Counted from the stretch's first letter, positions 52,459-61,972 are shown. The stretch: DNA of 64,000 nucleotides from Chitinophagaceae bacterium (GCA_947466405.1 CANICR010000002.1:1-64000); one strand, 5' to 3'. Notes: a model not told the origin generated them from the sequence alone. Program-made: numbers and translations.

Positions 52459-53940
52459 ATGGGATTATTTACAAAAAAACCTATGCATTTGCTGTTAAGC
52501 GAAGCAGCAGACTCAGAAAAAGGAATGAAACGAACCTTAAGTGCCGGTTCATTAGTAGCCCTTGGTATTGGGGCTATCATTGGTGCTGGCCTATTTGTAA
52601 GAACTGCTGCTGCCGCCGCACAAAATGCAGGACCTTCTGTAACCTTAGGGTTTATAGTTGCTGCTGTTGGTTGCGCATTAGCCGGCTTATGCTATGCCGA
52701 ACTTTCTTCTTCTATCCCCATTTCAGGAAGTGCCTATACTTACACATACGCTACAATGGGAGAATTACTAGCCTGGATAATTGGCTGGGATTTAATTCTT
52801 GAATATGCTGTAGGAGCTGCCACTGTTGGCATTGCCTGGAGCGAATATTTGAATAATTTATTGGTTCAGGTATTACACTGGAAACCTATCGCATACGAAT
52901 GGTGTCATTCGCCTTTCGAACACTCCATTCCAGATGCAATGGGTATGGTTCATACCGGTATAATTAATTTACCCGCTCTTGGAATTGTCACCGCCTTAAG
53001 TTTACTATTAATAAAAGGAACACAAGAATCGGCTTTTGTAAATGGATTAATTGTAATTACCAAAGTTTCCATTGTAATATTAATCATTATACTTGGGTGG
53101 GGATTTGTCAATAGCACAAATCATACTCCATACATTCCTGCCGCTTCTATTTACACCGACCATCAAGGAATCGATCATCATTTTGGTGGCATTATGGGCA
53201 TTTTGGGTGCAGCCGGCGTTGTATTCTTTGCCTTTATTGGATTTGACGCAGTTAGTACTGCTGCGCAAGAAACAAAAAATCCTAAAAAAGCAATGCCTAT
53301 TGGGATATTAGGCTCATTGGCTGTTTGTACAGTTTTATACATACTATTTGCTCATGTACTTACCGGACTTGCTCCAGTCGAGTTTTTTAGAACCGATGGA
53401 AGAGAAGCTTCCGTTGTAGCGGCTATAAATAAATTCATGCCTGGATATGCCTGGTTAGGAAAACTTGTAACCATTGCCATTCTTGCCGGATTCTCTTCTG
53501 TAATTTTAGTGATGCTATTAGGACAAAGTCGCGTTTTTTACTCCATGAGTAAAGATGGGTTACTGCCTAAATCCCTAAGTACCCTTCATCCGAAATTCCA
53601 CACTCCTTACAAAGCCAATTTAATCATTTTGATATTAGTAGGCGCTTTTGCAGCATTTGTGCCTGGAGATATTGTAGGTGACATGACAAGCATTGGTACT
53701 TTATTTGCATTTATTCTTGTATGCGCTGCCGTTATCATTTTAAGAAAAACAAATCCTGAATTACCAAGACAATTCAAAACACCATTGGTGCCGCTTGTTC
53801 CAATATTAGGTATAATAGTTTGCGCAGCAATGATCTTTGGATTGGGCTGGACTAACTGGCTTAGACTTTTCGTATGGCTTGCCATTGGTTTTTTATTTTA
53901 CTTTGGGTACAGCAAAAAAAATAGCAAACTCAAGGATTAA
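52459..53940 (+). CDS. APC family amino acid permease
   Basis: LGIGAIIGAGLFVRTAAAAAQNAGPSVTLGFIVAAVGCALAGLCYAELSS; FIGFDAVSTAAQETKNPKKAMPIGI. Confidence 0.95.
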   Translation: MGLFTKKPMHLLLSEAADSEKGMKRTLSAGSLVALGIGAIIGAGLFVRTAAAAAQNAGPSVTLGFIVAAVGCALAGLCYAELSSSIPISGSAYTYTYATMGELLAWIIGWDLILEYAVGAATVGIAWSEYLNNLLVQVLHWKPIAYEWCHSPFEHSIPDAMGMVHTGIINLPALGIVTALSLLLIKGTQESAFVNGLIVITKVSIVILIIILGWGFVNSTNHTPYIPAASIYTDHQGIDHHFGGIMGILGAAGVVFFAFIGFDAVSTAAQETKNPKKAMPIGILGSLAVCTVLYILFAHVLTGLAPVEFFRTDGREASVVAAINKFMPGYAWLGKLVTIAILAGFSSVILVMLLGQSRVFYSMSKDGLLPKSLSTLHPKFHTPYKANLIILILVGAFAAFVPGDIVGDMTSIGTLFAFILVCAAVIILRKTNPELPRQFKTPLVPLVPILGIIVCAAMIFGLGWTNWLRLFVWLAIGFLFYFGYSKKNSKLKD

Positions 53941-53974
53941 TATATTTTCAGAGACTACAATCACTTTTATCACT

Positions 53975-54004
53975 AGCTCACGATTTTATCGTGAGCTTTT
54001 TTTT
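53975..54004. terminator. Intrinsic terminator between convergent genes
   Basis: AGCTCACGAT-ttt-ATCGTGAGCT plus T-tract. Confidence 0.92.
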
Positions 54005-56952
54005 TACTGAATGGAAATTTCATCCAAAAATATATACGTATCACCTCCTGCTCCTTGATGCCATGAAGGCAACTTTCCATATTGCTTTGCTTGAACTCTA
54101 ACATATCTAGATGTTTGTTTTGGAAAGTGTCCGACAACTTTTTGTAATTGAGGTTGTAAATCTTCTATCGACACGTACCCACTTCCGCTATATACTTGCT
54201 GAAAATTAATACCATCATTAGAAATTTCTATTGATACTGATTTAGGCATTACAATCCAAGAACGGGTATCTTGCAAAAAACCGATTGACACTTTTTCTAT
54301 CGATACACTTTTTTTCATATCAATTACAACATCTACATTATCCAACTGATATCCCTGCCAATTACCCATTCTCCAGTTTGTGGCTCCTTCTATTCCATCT
54401 ATTAATCCTGCAGTGCCGCCTCCATCATATTGTGGATCAAAAACAGTATTTAATTGTATATACCAATCATGCTCCCTTTTTTTATATACCGCCGTACTTA
54501 CAAAACTTTTATTCCCTTTTTTATCTATTGCAATAGCTTTCAACACTAGTGATGAATCAATTAATAGAGGCTTTCTGTATTGTCGACTTTTTTCATTTGG
54601 CATGAGGCCATCAAGCGTATAAAAAATAGTCGCCCCTTTTTGAGGTGAATTAATGGCAACTATTTTAGAATTTTTAAATGACATTCCACCTCCATGAATT
54701 ACAGGATTCAGTAATAGTTCGGCATCAACATTATTTGACAACGACTCTTCCTGAATGGCAGAAGTAAAAGCCTTTGATTTCTTTTTCCCCATAGTAAAAT
54801 CGATACCACCACCTTGCTCTATATCTTTAAAATACAAATACGGATGTTTCCATTTTTTTGAAACAGCCAAATCTGGTGTATGCAAACTAGCTGATTGAAT
54901 ATAGATATTATCCGCTTGTACATGATCTGCCTTCAACACAAAATCATTACCGTTTTCTAGGTGAATAGTGGCTGCGTTAAATTGCGGACTGCCAATAGCA
55001 AATGAATTTTTTACAGGAGATACCGGATAAAAACCTAATGAACTCAATACATACCAGGCGCTCATTTGTCCGCAATCTTCATTTCCAATTAAGCCATCTG
55101 GTTCATTTTTATAAAACTCGTTCATTACTTTATTAGCATAGTATTGTGATTTATAAGGACTATTTGTGTAATTATACAGATAAATGATATGGTGGCTCGG
55201 TTCATTACCATGAGCATATTGACCAATCATGCCGGTAATATCACTCTGATTTCTTCCAGTAGTAGCTATGCTTTCATTAAAAAGGGCATCTAGTTTTTTT
55301 TCAAGATTATTTTTTCCGCCAATTCTCTTGATGTACCCCGAAATATCTTGCGTGAAATAAAAAGAATATTGCCAGCTGTTTGCTTCCGTAAAATGATTGT
55401 TGACTTCTTTTGGATCAAAAGGACTTAACCAATCTCCATTTTTTTTAGGACGCATAAATCCTGTTTGGGGATCGAAGATATTTTCATAATAAAGGGATCT
55501 TTTAAAAAAAAGTTTATACACTTCCTCGTTACCGATGGCTTTTGCAAATGCAGCAATACAATAATCATCAAAAGAATATTCCAGTGTTTTGCTTACACTT
55601 TCATGTTCATCCTCCGATGCGATTACTCCATTTTCTCTGTAATATTTTAAGCCATATCTATCCGCATTAGCACTTTTCAACATGGCTTCCAAAGCCAATT
55701 TTGTATCAAATCCTGTAATACCTTTTTCATAAGCATCTGCAATAACGGGCACGCTATGATAACCAATCATACAATCAGTTTCACAAGAAGCCAGCTCCCA
55801 TACCGGCAAACGGCCTCCTTGCTGATATTGAGCTAAAAAGGTTTTTATATAATCCAATGTTCTTTTTTTGTCAATGATATTATACAGAGGATGAGCAGCC
55901 CTGTAAGTATCCCACAAAGAAAATACAGAATAATAAGTAAAGTCTTTTGCCTGATGTATTTGATTGTCTCTGCCTCTGTACTGCCCATCCACATCCATAT
56001 TAATATTGGGAACAATAGAAGTATGATATAATGCCGTATAAAAAATACTTAGCTTATTGGTATCGGTAGACTTAACATCAATTCTGGCTAATTCATTAGC
56101 CCATTTTTGTTGCGCTTCCTTTTTTATCGTTAAAAAAGATTTTTCACCCACTTCTGCTTGTCTGTTTTTCTTAGCCCCTTCAATGCTGACAGGCGAAATA
56201 GCTACTTGAACAAATAAATCATTGTCATTGGACTCTTTAAACCGAAAATACGCTTTGATATTTTTGCCATTTATTCCATCCGATACATTCATTTCTTCTA
56301 GCTGTTCATTTTGCCAAACACCAAACTGCACAATAGGTTTTGAAAATTTTATCACAAAATAAACATACTGATTATCTGCCCATGCCTTGCTTCTTCGCAT
56401 ACCCGATACAGTGACACTATCTTCTATTTTGAGCGAAGATTCAATCACTTCATCGCGATGCTTTAAATCTAGTAGAACATAATTCTCTTTCCATGTATCA
56501 AAATGATAATGATGATAACCTACTCGTTCAGTTGCTGTCAGATTTACATCAATGTTGTCATCTAATAAACGGACCTTATAAAAACCAGGCGAAGCCGACT
56601 CTGATTGATGGGAGAATAATGAGCCATAGATTGTATTATTGGTTGAAGGTTGTCCATTGCCCGGCATCAATAAAATATCACCAAAATCGCTACAACCCGT
56701 ACCGCTTAAATGAGTGTGAGAAAAACCATAAATAAAACTATCTGCATAATGATATCCGCTACATCCGTCCCAACCTTCCAATCGGGTATCCGGACTTAAT
56801 TGCACCATACCATGAGGTAATGTAGCACCTGGATAGGTATGACCATGTCCACCAGTTCCAATAAATGGATTTACCCATTTAGTATAATTCGATTGAGAAA
56901 AAGAGTGTGCAGATAATGAAATCAGAATGGCGAAAGAGATTATTTTATGCAT
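54004..56952 (-). CDS. GH92 family glycosyl hydrolase (alpha-mannosidase-like) with C-terminal chitobiase-like and F5/8-type (discoidin) regions
   Basis: VNPFIGTGGHGHTYPGATLPHGMVQLSPDTR; WDTYRAAHPLYNI; GNEDCGQMSAWYVLSSLGFYPVSP; discoidin-like C-terminus. Confidence 0.95.
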   Translation of the reverse strand: MHKIISFAILISLSAHSFSQSNYTKWVNPFIGTGGHGHTYPGATLPHGMVQLSPDTRLEGWDGCSGYHYADSFIYGFSHTHLSGTGCSDFGDILLMPGNGQPSTNNTIYGSLFSHQSESASPGFYKVRLLDDNIDVNLTATERVGYHHYHFDTWKENYVLLDLKHRDEVIESSLKIEDSVTVSGMRRSKAWADNQYVYFVIKFSKPIVQFGVWQNEQLEEMNVSDGINGKNIKAYFRFKESNDNDLFVQVAISPVSIEGAKKNRQAEVGEKSFLTIKKEAQQKWANELARIDVKSTDTNKLSIFYTALYHTSIVPNINMDVDGQYRGRDNQIHQAKDFTYYSVFSLWDTYRAAHPLYNIIDKKRTLDYIKTFLAQYQQGGRLPVWELASCETDCMIGYHSVPVIADAYEKGITGFDTKLALEAMLKSANADRYGLKYYRENGVIASEDEHESVSKTLEYSFDDYCIAAFAKAIGNEEVYKLFFKRSLYYENIFDPQTGFMRPKKNGDWLSPFDPKEVNNHFTEANSWQYSFYFTQDISGYIKRIGGKNNLEKKLDALFNESIATTGRNQSDITGMIGQYAHGNEPSHHIIYLYNYTNSPYKSQYYANKVMNEFYKNEPDGLIGNEDCGQMSAWYVLSSLGFYPVSPVKNSFAIGSPQFNAATIHLENGNDFVLKADHVQADNIYIQSASLHTPDLAVSKKWKHPYLYFKDIEQGGGIDFTMGKKKSKAFTSAIQEESLSNNVDAELLLNPVIHGGGMSFKNSKIVAINSPQKGATIFYTLDGLMPNEKSRQYRKPLLIDSSLVLKAIAIDKKGNKSFVSTAVYKKREHDWYIQLNTVFDPQYDGGGTAGLIDGIEGATNWRMGNWQGYQLDNVDVVIDMKKSVSIEKVSIGFLQDTRSWIVMPKSVSIEISNDGINFQQVYSGSGYVSIEDLQPQLQKVVGHFPKQTSRYVRVQAKQYGKLPSWHQGAGGDTYIFLDEISIQ

Positions 56953-57009
56953 ATGTGAATGTAGGATAAAAACAAAATGTATAAAAATTATTCAGAAAAA
57001 GAAATTCTC

Positions 57010-57048
57010 CATAAAATCAAATAGCCCACGAATACATTCGTAGGCTAT
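57010..57048 (-). terminator. Probable intrinsic terminator downstream of ssb
   Basis: Imperfect hairpin ATAGCCcACGAAT/ATTCGTaGGCTAT with T-rich tract on the minus strand. Confidence 0.65.
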
Positions 57049-57108
57049 CATTGAAATACAATAATCGTTGTTTACTTAGCGCATAAACCAATAAAATATT
57101 CAATCTTA

Positions 57109-57525
57109 TTAAAATGGCAAATCATCATCACCCGATGAGGCCATAGTTTCAGTTTTTGCTGATGCAGGCATAGATGATGCAGCTGTATTAACTCCACTAC
57201 CTTCTGAAGCATTATTGCCTAATAATTGTACATTCTGAACCCTCATTCTTAAGGTTGATGCAGCTTGGCCTTCTTTGTTGGTATAAGCATCTGCTTCGGG
57301 ACTACCTTCTGCATACACCGTACGACCTTTTGTAAGATACTGGGCTACGGCAGTTCTATCTGTCCAATAAGCACACTCTACCCAAGTTGTTCTTTCTTTT
57401 TGATTTCCCTGACTGTCTTTGTAACGCTCTGTATGCGCCACGCTGAAGTTAATTACGTTTTTACCATTTACTTCTTTTACAATGCAATCTTTTCCTAAGT
57501 TGCCGATGATCTGTAATTTAATCAT
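57109..57525 (-). CDS. ssb: Single-stranded DNA-binding protein
   Basis: OB-fold; GNLGKDCIVKEVNGKNVINFSVAHTERYKDSQGNQKERTTWVECAYW; acidic C-terminal tip DDDLPF. Confidence 0.97.
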   Translation of the reverse strand: MIKLQIIGNLGKDCIVKEVNGKNVINFSVAHTERYKDSQGNQKERTTWVECAYWTDRTAVAQYLTKGRTVYAEGSPEADAYTNKEGQAASTLRMRVQNVQLLGNNASEGSGVNTAASSMPASAKTETMASSGDDDLPF

Positions 57526-57722
57526 AACTGTGTTTTTTAATTGTTATCGATGTATCTAAAATTATCTTTAAAGTTATTATTATGTATACCAAATCCTACA
57601 AAGTAAACAGCGCATTTTTACACATTAAATGAACAATACTCTTTTTATAAAATGCAACATGAACAAAATGATATTTTTTTAAGCGATTTTTTAAAACCGA
57701 CATAAATTAAAGATGTACACTT

Positions 57723-58481
57723 TTAATTCATTTTCTTTTTTAACGTAGTCACTTGATCTTGCAAATTATTTACAAGGTTAGCTAGTGAATTAACATCCCA
57801 TCGCTGCTGTGTAACGACTTTGCCAATAACCACTTGCGCCTGCCATAATTCTACAATATCCTCTGCATTTATTTGATACGGATGATAATTAGGATTGTCA
57901 CTCTCCAACGTTATTTTATTTTTTGCTCTGTTATTTTTTTGAATTCTTTTATAAACAATTCCTTCGTTTCTACTCACAACAATATAAGCCTGCCCATTTT
58001 TTGTATCTTCCAAAGATTCCACTTTCTCTCCAACAATAATGCTACCACTAGGTGTAGGCAACATACTATCTCCAATAATTTCAAATGCGCGGTATTGACC
58101 ACCCGTAAGCATAGGAAGAGTAAATGTATTTAGTTCATCAATAAATTCAGTATCCGCATAACTGGCAAGATACCCTGCAGCAGCTTTCACCGGAACAAAA
58201 TGAATAATATTTCGATCGGCAGACAACATTTTCTGCATCCTTCTCTTCTGTAAATAACTACCTGTATTTATCGAATTGGATAAATCCTTTAGCAATAATT
58301 CATCCAATGAAAGCTTGAAAATATTAGCCACTATTTCTAATACTTCAATTCTGGGATCTGCGCGCTCCTCTTCATAAGCCCCTATTAAAGATCTTTTAAT
58401 GTTTAATTTAATGGCAAATTCTTCTTGCGTCCAACCGCGCAATTTGCGCAAGTATTTTAGATTTAATCCGGCTCTAGACAT
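57723..58481 (-). CDS. LexA/S24-family transcriptional repressor with N-terminal XRE HTH
   Basis: HTH LRKLRGWTQEEFAIKLNIKRSLIGAYEEERADP; putative Ala-Gly cleavage site VKAAAGY; GDSMLPT Ser and VYKRI Lys of S24 dyad. Confidence 0.92.
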   Translation of the reverse strand: MSRAGLNLKYLRKLRGWTQEEFAIKLNIKRSLIGAYEEERADPRIEVLEIVANIFKLSLDELLLKDLSNSINTGSYLQKRRMQKMLSADRNIIHFVPVKAAAGYLASYADTEFIDELNTFTLPMLTGGQYRAFEIIGDSMLPTPSGSIIVGEKVESLEDTKNGQAYIVVSRNEGIVYKRIQKNNRAKNKITLESDNPNYHPYQINAEDIVELWQAQVVIGKVVTQQRWDVNSLANLVNNLQDQVTTLKKKMN

Positions 58482-58487
58482 AATTAA

Positions 58488-58525
58488 ACTAATTTGATTA
58501 GCACAAATATACTAAACTTTTTAGT
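58488..58525. promoter_or_regulatory. Two matching inverted repeats, candidate autoregulatory operators
   Basis: ACTAATTTGATTAGC (58488-58502) and ACTAAACTTTTTAGT (58511-58525). Confidence 0.55.
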
Positions 58526-58533
58526 TTTTCCAA
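58504..58533 (-). promoter_or_regulatory. Bacteroidota-type promoter of the LexA-like gene
   Basis: On the minus strand: TTG (58531-58533) - N19 - TATATTTG (58504-58511). Confidence 0.65.
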
Positions 58534-58641
58534 ATTTATTTTTATTTTTTCATTTTAGACAAAACACTCCACAGCCGATATTGTATAATCATCAGTCAAT
58601 TAACCAATCATACTACTTATTTTTGCTTAAAATTTAAAACC

Positions 58642-59103
58642 ATGGAATTTACCCTCGTTTTTCACAGTATTATCAGATGGGCCATTCTGCTATTTGGCGC
58701 ATGGACAGTAATTAATGCATTAACAGGCCTTGCCTCTAAACGCCCCTACTCAGCCAACGACAATCGCAGTAGTTTATTTTTTATGATCTTTTGTGATGTA
58801 CAACTTATTTTAGGATTAATCTTACTTTTTTCCAACACCTGGATTGATAAAATAAAATCAGGTATGGGACCATTAATGAAAGATCCTACCAATCGATTTT
58901 TTGTTGTTGAACATGGCATGATGATGATGATTGCTTGGGTATTAGTTCATATCGGAAGATCCGCCGTTAAAAAAACAACTCCTGAAAATAAACATAAAAA
59001 AATGTTGGTGTTTTTCGGACTAGCTTTTTTAATTATTATCATTTCAATTCCATGGCCTAATAGAACCGAAGTTGCCAGACCTCTAATACGCTGGTTTAAT
59101 TAA
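58642..59103 (+). CDS. Hypothetical 4-TM protein with conserved-looking membrane histidines
   Basis: FHSIIRWAILLFG...EHGMMMMIAWVLVHIGRSAVKK; TATTTTTG -7 at 58618-58625. Confidence 0.75.
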   Translation: MEFTLVFHSIIRWAILLFGAWTVINALTGLASKRPYSANDNRSSLFFMIFCDVQLILGLILLFSNTWIDKIKSGMGPLMKDPTNRFFVVEHGMMMMIAWVLVHIGRSAVKKTTPENKHKKMLVFFGLAFLIIIISIPWPNRTEVARPLIRWFN

Positions 59104-59112
59104 TATATTTTT

Positions 59113-59901
59113 ATGGCTAATAAGAAAAAAGAAGAACCTATAATTCTAATAACGAATGATGATGACATTACTTCAAAAGGAATCAGAAGCCTTGTTGAAG
59201 CAGTTAAAGGGTTAGGGAAAGTAGTAGTGGTGGCACCCGACAAACCTCAAAGTGGCATGGGACATGCTATTACCATTGGATCGCCACTGAGGATGAATAA
59301 ATTGAATATTTTTGGAGATATTGAAGCGTGGCAAACTAGTGGCACCCCCGTCGATTGCGTTAAATTAGCGGTTGATAAAATATTGCACCGTAAGCCTACC
59401 ATTTGTTTAAGTGGCATCAATCATGGAGCCAATCATTCTATCAATGTAATTTATAGTGGCACCATGTCAGCCGCGATGGAAGCGTCTATTGAAGGCATAC
59501 CAAGTATTGGATTTTCTTTACTGGACTATAAAGCAGATGCCGATTTTGAAGCATCCAAACATATTGTACGTACAATTGTTACTGAAATATTACAGCAGAA
59601 AACACCTGATAAACATTTGCTGTTAAATGTAAATATCCCTGCTGTTCCTTTAAAAGAAATAAAAGGAATCAAAATTTGCAAACAGGCCTATGCTAAGTAT
59701 GATGAAGCTTTTGATGAACGCATTGACCCTCAAGGTAAAAAATATTATTGGCTAACTGGCGAATTTAAAAACTTTGATAAATCAACCGATACGGATGTTT
59801 GGGCTTTGCAACGCAATTACGTAAGTGTTGTGCCCGTGCAATTTGATCTTACAAATTATACATTAAAGAAACAATTAGAAAAAAGTAAATTATTCAAATG
59901 A
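59113..59901 (+). CDS. surE: 5'/3'-nucleotidase SurE
   Basis: ILITNDDDITSKGIRSLVEAV, APDKPQSGMGHAIT, SGINHGANHSINVIYSGTMSAAMEA. Confidence 0.95.
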   Translation: MANKKKEEPIILITNDDDITSKGIRSLVEAVKGLGKVVVVAPDKPQSGMGHAITIGSPLRMNKLNIFGDIEAWQTSGTPVDCVKLAVDKILHRKPTICLSGINHGANHSINVIYSGTMSAAMEASIEGIPSIGFSLLDYKADADFEASKHIVRTIVTEILQQKTPDKHLLLNVNIPAVPLKEIKGIKICKQAYAKYDEAFDERIDPQGKKYYWLTGEFKNFDKSTDTDVWALQRNYVSVVPVQFDLTNYTLKKQLEKSKLFK

Positions 59902-60200
59902 TCTTAACTAAAGACAATACAAAACTAGGATTGACACTTGGATTAATCGCTCCCATGTTTGGAATGATGATATTCAAATGGTACAAGTTTGGCATTTTTT
60001 CTTTGAAAGAATTTTTCCAATTTATTTTTGTAGAACCTGGTTTTAGAACATTATCAGCAGGATTAAGCCTCTCCCTCCTTGCCAATGCCATCGTTTTTAC
60101 GCTTTATATTAATGTACAGAAAGATAATACAGCAAAAGGCATATTTATTACCACTACAATTTATGGCCTAGTTATTTTATTGATTAAAACATTCGCTTAA
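59898..60200 (+). CDS. Hypothetical small membrane protein
   Basis: ATGA overlap with surE stop; TM-rich 100 aa. Confidence 0.65.
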   Translation: MILTKDNTKLGLTLGLIAPMFGMMIFKWYKFGIFSLKEFFQFIFVEPGFRTLSAGLSLSLLANAIVFTLYINVQKDNTAKGIFITTTIYGLVILLIKTFA

Positions 60201-60233
60201 GAAGAATATTTTAATCAAAGATCATTAGCCCAT

Positions 60234-60261
60234 TGGCTTTAGTCGCCGCTAGTTATTTTTG
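60234..60261 (+). promoter_or_regulatory. Bacteroidota-type promoter for putative ncRNA
   Basis: TTG (60234-60236) - N17 - TATTTTTG (60254-60261) with no following ORF. Confidence 0.55.
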
Positions 60262-60265
60262 CATA

Positions 60266-60475
60266 CACATTTTCCATCCACATTTATTATCAATAACCAA
60301 GCAATCTGATTTGAAAAAATCATTAACATTTTATTGTTTAATTATTGGCTAAAGGTTAACAGCAATAACTGCAAACCCATTGTATGTTTGTGGTGGAATT
60401 AATGTAGTAATAATTTTCTCATAAGCAGTTAGTTTTGGTAACCGAAGCCCTTATTCTTAAGGGCTTCTTTCATTT
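60266..60475 (+). ncRNA. Putative ~200-nt structured non-coding RNA (6S-like hypothesis)
   Basis: Promoter followed by long-range closing stem (60267-60282 with 60389-60405), internal hairpins, and terminator hairpin 60444-60467; no ORF. Confidence 0.5.
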
Positions 60476-60480
60476 CTTTT
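60444..60480 (+). terminator. Intrinsic terminator
   Basis: GAAGCCCTTA-ttct-TAAGGGCTTC followed by T-rich tract. Confidence 0.88.
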
Positions 60481-60510
60481 CCACAACAATTTTTGGAAAA
60501 TAAAATATGC

Positions 60511-61476
60511 TTATTTCAATTGGAATAATCCATTAACAAAATCCTGCTTATCAAAAACCAATAAATCAGTAGCTTGTTCACCTACCCCTATAAACTTCAC
60601 TGGGATTTTGAATTGATCTGCAATAGCGATAACCACTCCACCTTTTGCGGTTCCGTCTAATTTAGTAATCGCTAATGCCGTAACTTCTGTAGCAGCAGTA
60701 AAATGCCTGGCTTGCTCTAGTGCATTTTGCCCCGTACTTCCATCCAATACCAGCAATACCTCGTGAGGCGCATCAGGAATGACCTTTTGGATGACTCTTT
60801 TTATTTTCGACAATTCCTCCATTAAATGAGCTTTATTATGCAATCTACCTGCAGTATCAATCAAAATCACATCTGCATTTTTTGCAACGCCGCTGATCAC
60901 AGTGTCATAAGCAACAGAAGCAGGATCACTACCCATTTCTTTTTTTACGATTGGCACATTGGTTCTTTCACTCCAAACAGTTAATTGGTCAATTGCTGCG
61001 GCCCTAAAGGTATCAGCAGCACCAAGCAATACCGATTTGCCTGCCAATGAAAAATTGTGCGCTAATTTGCCAATTGTGGTTGTTTTGCCCACTCCATTTA
61101 CACCTACCACTAAAATAATATGCGGTTTATAGCCAACAGGCAACTCATAATTCACATAGGCATTATTTTGAGGAGCGCTTATTAAAATATGTTGAATTTC
61201 TTCTTTAATTAAATTATTTAATTCGCTGGCATGTAAATATTTGTCCTTTGAAACCCTTTCTTCTAATTGTTGAATAATTTTTACCGTAGTTGAAATTCCT
61301 ACATCGGCACTTACTAATGCATTTTCCACTTCATCAAGTACTTCTTCATCAATAGAGTTTTTGCCAGCAATAGCTTTAGCTATTTTTCCAAAAAAACCTT
61401 CCCGTGTCTTTTGAAGTCCTTGATCTAATGACTCCTGTTGTTGTTTTTTTCCAAAAATCTTATCAAACAATCCCAT
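60511..61476 (-). CDS. ftsY: Signal recognition particle receptor FtsY
   Basis: VVGVNGVGKTTTIGKLAHNF, LGAADTFRAAAIDQL, DTAGRLHNKAHLMEEL, ITKLDGTAKGGVVIAIAD. Confidence 0.97.
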   Translation of the reverse strand: MGLFDKIFGKKQQQESLDQGLQKTREGFFGKIAKAIAGKNSIDEEVLDEVENALVSADVGISTTVKIIQQLEERVSKDKYLHASELNNLIKEEIQHILISAPQNNAYVNYELPVGYKPHIILVVGVNGVGKTTTIGKLAHNFSLAGKSVLLGAADTFRAAAIDQLTVWSERTNVPIVKKEMGSDPASVAYDTVISGVAKNADVILIDTAGRLHNKAHLMEELSKIKRVIQKVIPDAPHEVLLVLDGSTGQNALEQARHFTAATEVTALAITKLDGTAKGGVVIAIADQFKIPVKFIGVGEQATDLLVFDKQDFVNGLFQLK

Positions 61477-61510
61477 GATGAAATATTTTATCTAGTACCT
61501 GATTATCTAT

Positions 61511-61551
61511 AAAAAAATAAAGCCATTCTGAAGTTACAGAACAGCTTTATT
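61511..61551 (-). terminator. Probable intrinsic terminator of the rpmB-rpmG-DUF4295 operon
   Basis: AATAAAGCcaTTCTG...CAGAAcaGCTTTATT hairpin with T7 tract on the minus strand. Confidence 0.75.
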
Positions 61552-61574
61552 CAATATTTATGTATAAAAAACTA

Positions 61575-61742
61575 TTAAGCTAAGTGCTCCTTAATCTTAT
61601 CCTTATGAACCATAGATTCTTTGAAGGTATAAGCTCCTGTTTTAGGACTACGTAATGCGCGAATTACTTTTGTCCAGTTTTTTGCCTCAGCTGCTGCTTT
61701 TTGGTCTTTTGTTTTAATCGCGGTTTTAGCTGCTTTTGCCAT
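61575..61742 (-). CDS. DUF4295 family small basic protein
   Basis: 55-aa ORF missed by the track: MAKAAKTAIKTKDQKAAAEAKNWTKVIRALRSPKTGAYTFKESMVHKDKIKEHLA, directly after rpmG. Confidence 0.92.
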   Translation of the reverse strand: MAKAAKTAIKTKDQKAAAEAKNWTKVIRALRSPKTGAYTFKESMVHKDKIKEHLA

Positions 61743-61789
61743 TGTATTTATTTTGATGGTTTGGTATTATTAAATACCCAACCGATTAA

Positions 61790-61972
61790 TTATTTAATTT
61801 CTTTGTGAACAGTTACTTTCTTTAAAATAGAATTGAACTTCTTTAATTCCATACGCTCAGGCGTATTTTTTTTGTTTTTGGTGGTGATATAACGGCTTGT
61901 CCCAGCTTTTCCGCTAGTTTTATGCTCAGTACATTCTAATACCACTTGCACCCTATTACCTTTCTTTGCCAT
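61790..61972 (-). CDS. rpmG: 50S ribosomal protein L33
   Basis: [47 protein letters not shown]. Confidence 0.97.
   Translation of the reverse strand: MAKKGNRVQVVLECTEHKTSGKAGTSRYITTKNKKNTPERMELKKFNSILKKVTVHKEIK

Noticed and set aside
53093-53311. 72-aa ORF nested in the amino acid permease gene
   Set aside because: Alternative-frame ORF within a strongly conserved membrane protein; no supporting signals.
54004-56952. Polysaccharide utilisation locus around GH92
   Set aside because: No SusC/SusD pair, sensor or additional glycosidases adjacent; the gene appears solitary.
57723-58481. Phage repressor / prophage remnant
   Set aside because: S24-XRE proteins occur in phages, but no integrase, structural or lysis genes are nearby and the flanks are housekeeping genes.
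60266-60475. SRP RNA (ffs) because of the ftsY neighbour
   Set aside because: I could not find the conserved SRP Alu/helix 8 GGAA tetraloop context (AGCAGG...GGAA...AGCAGC type) in this segment.
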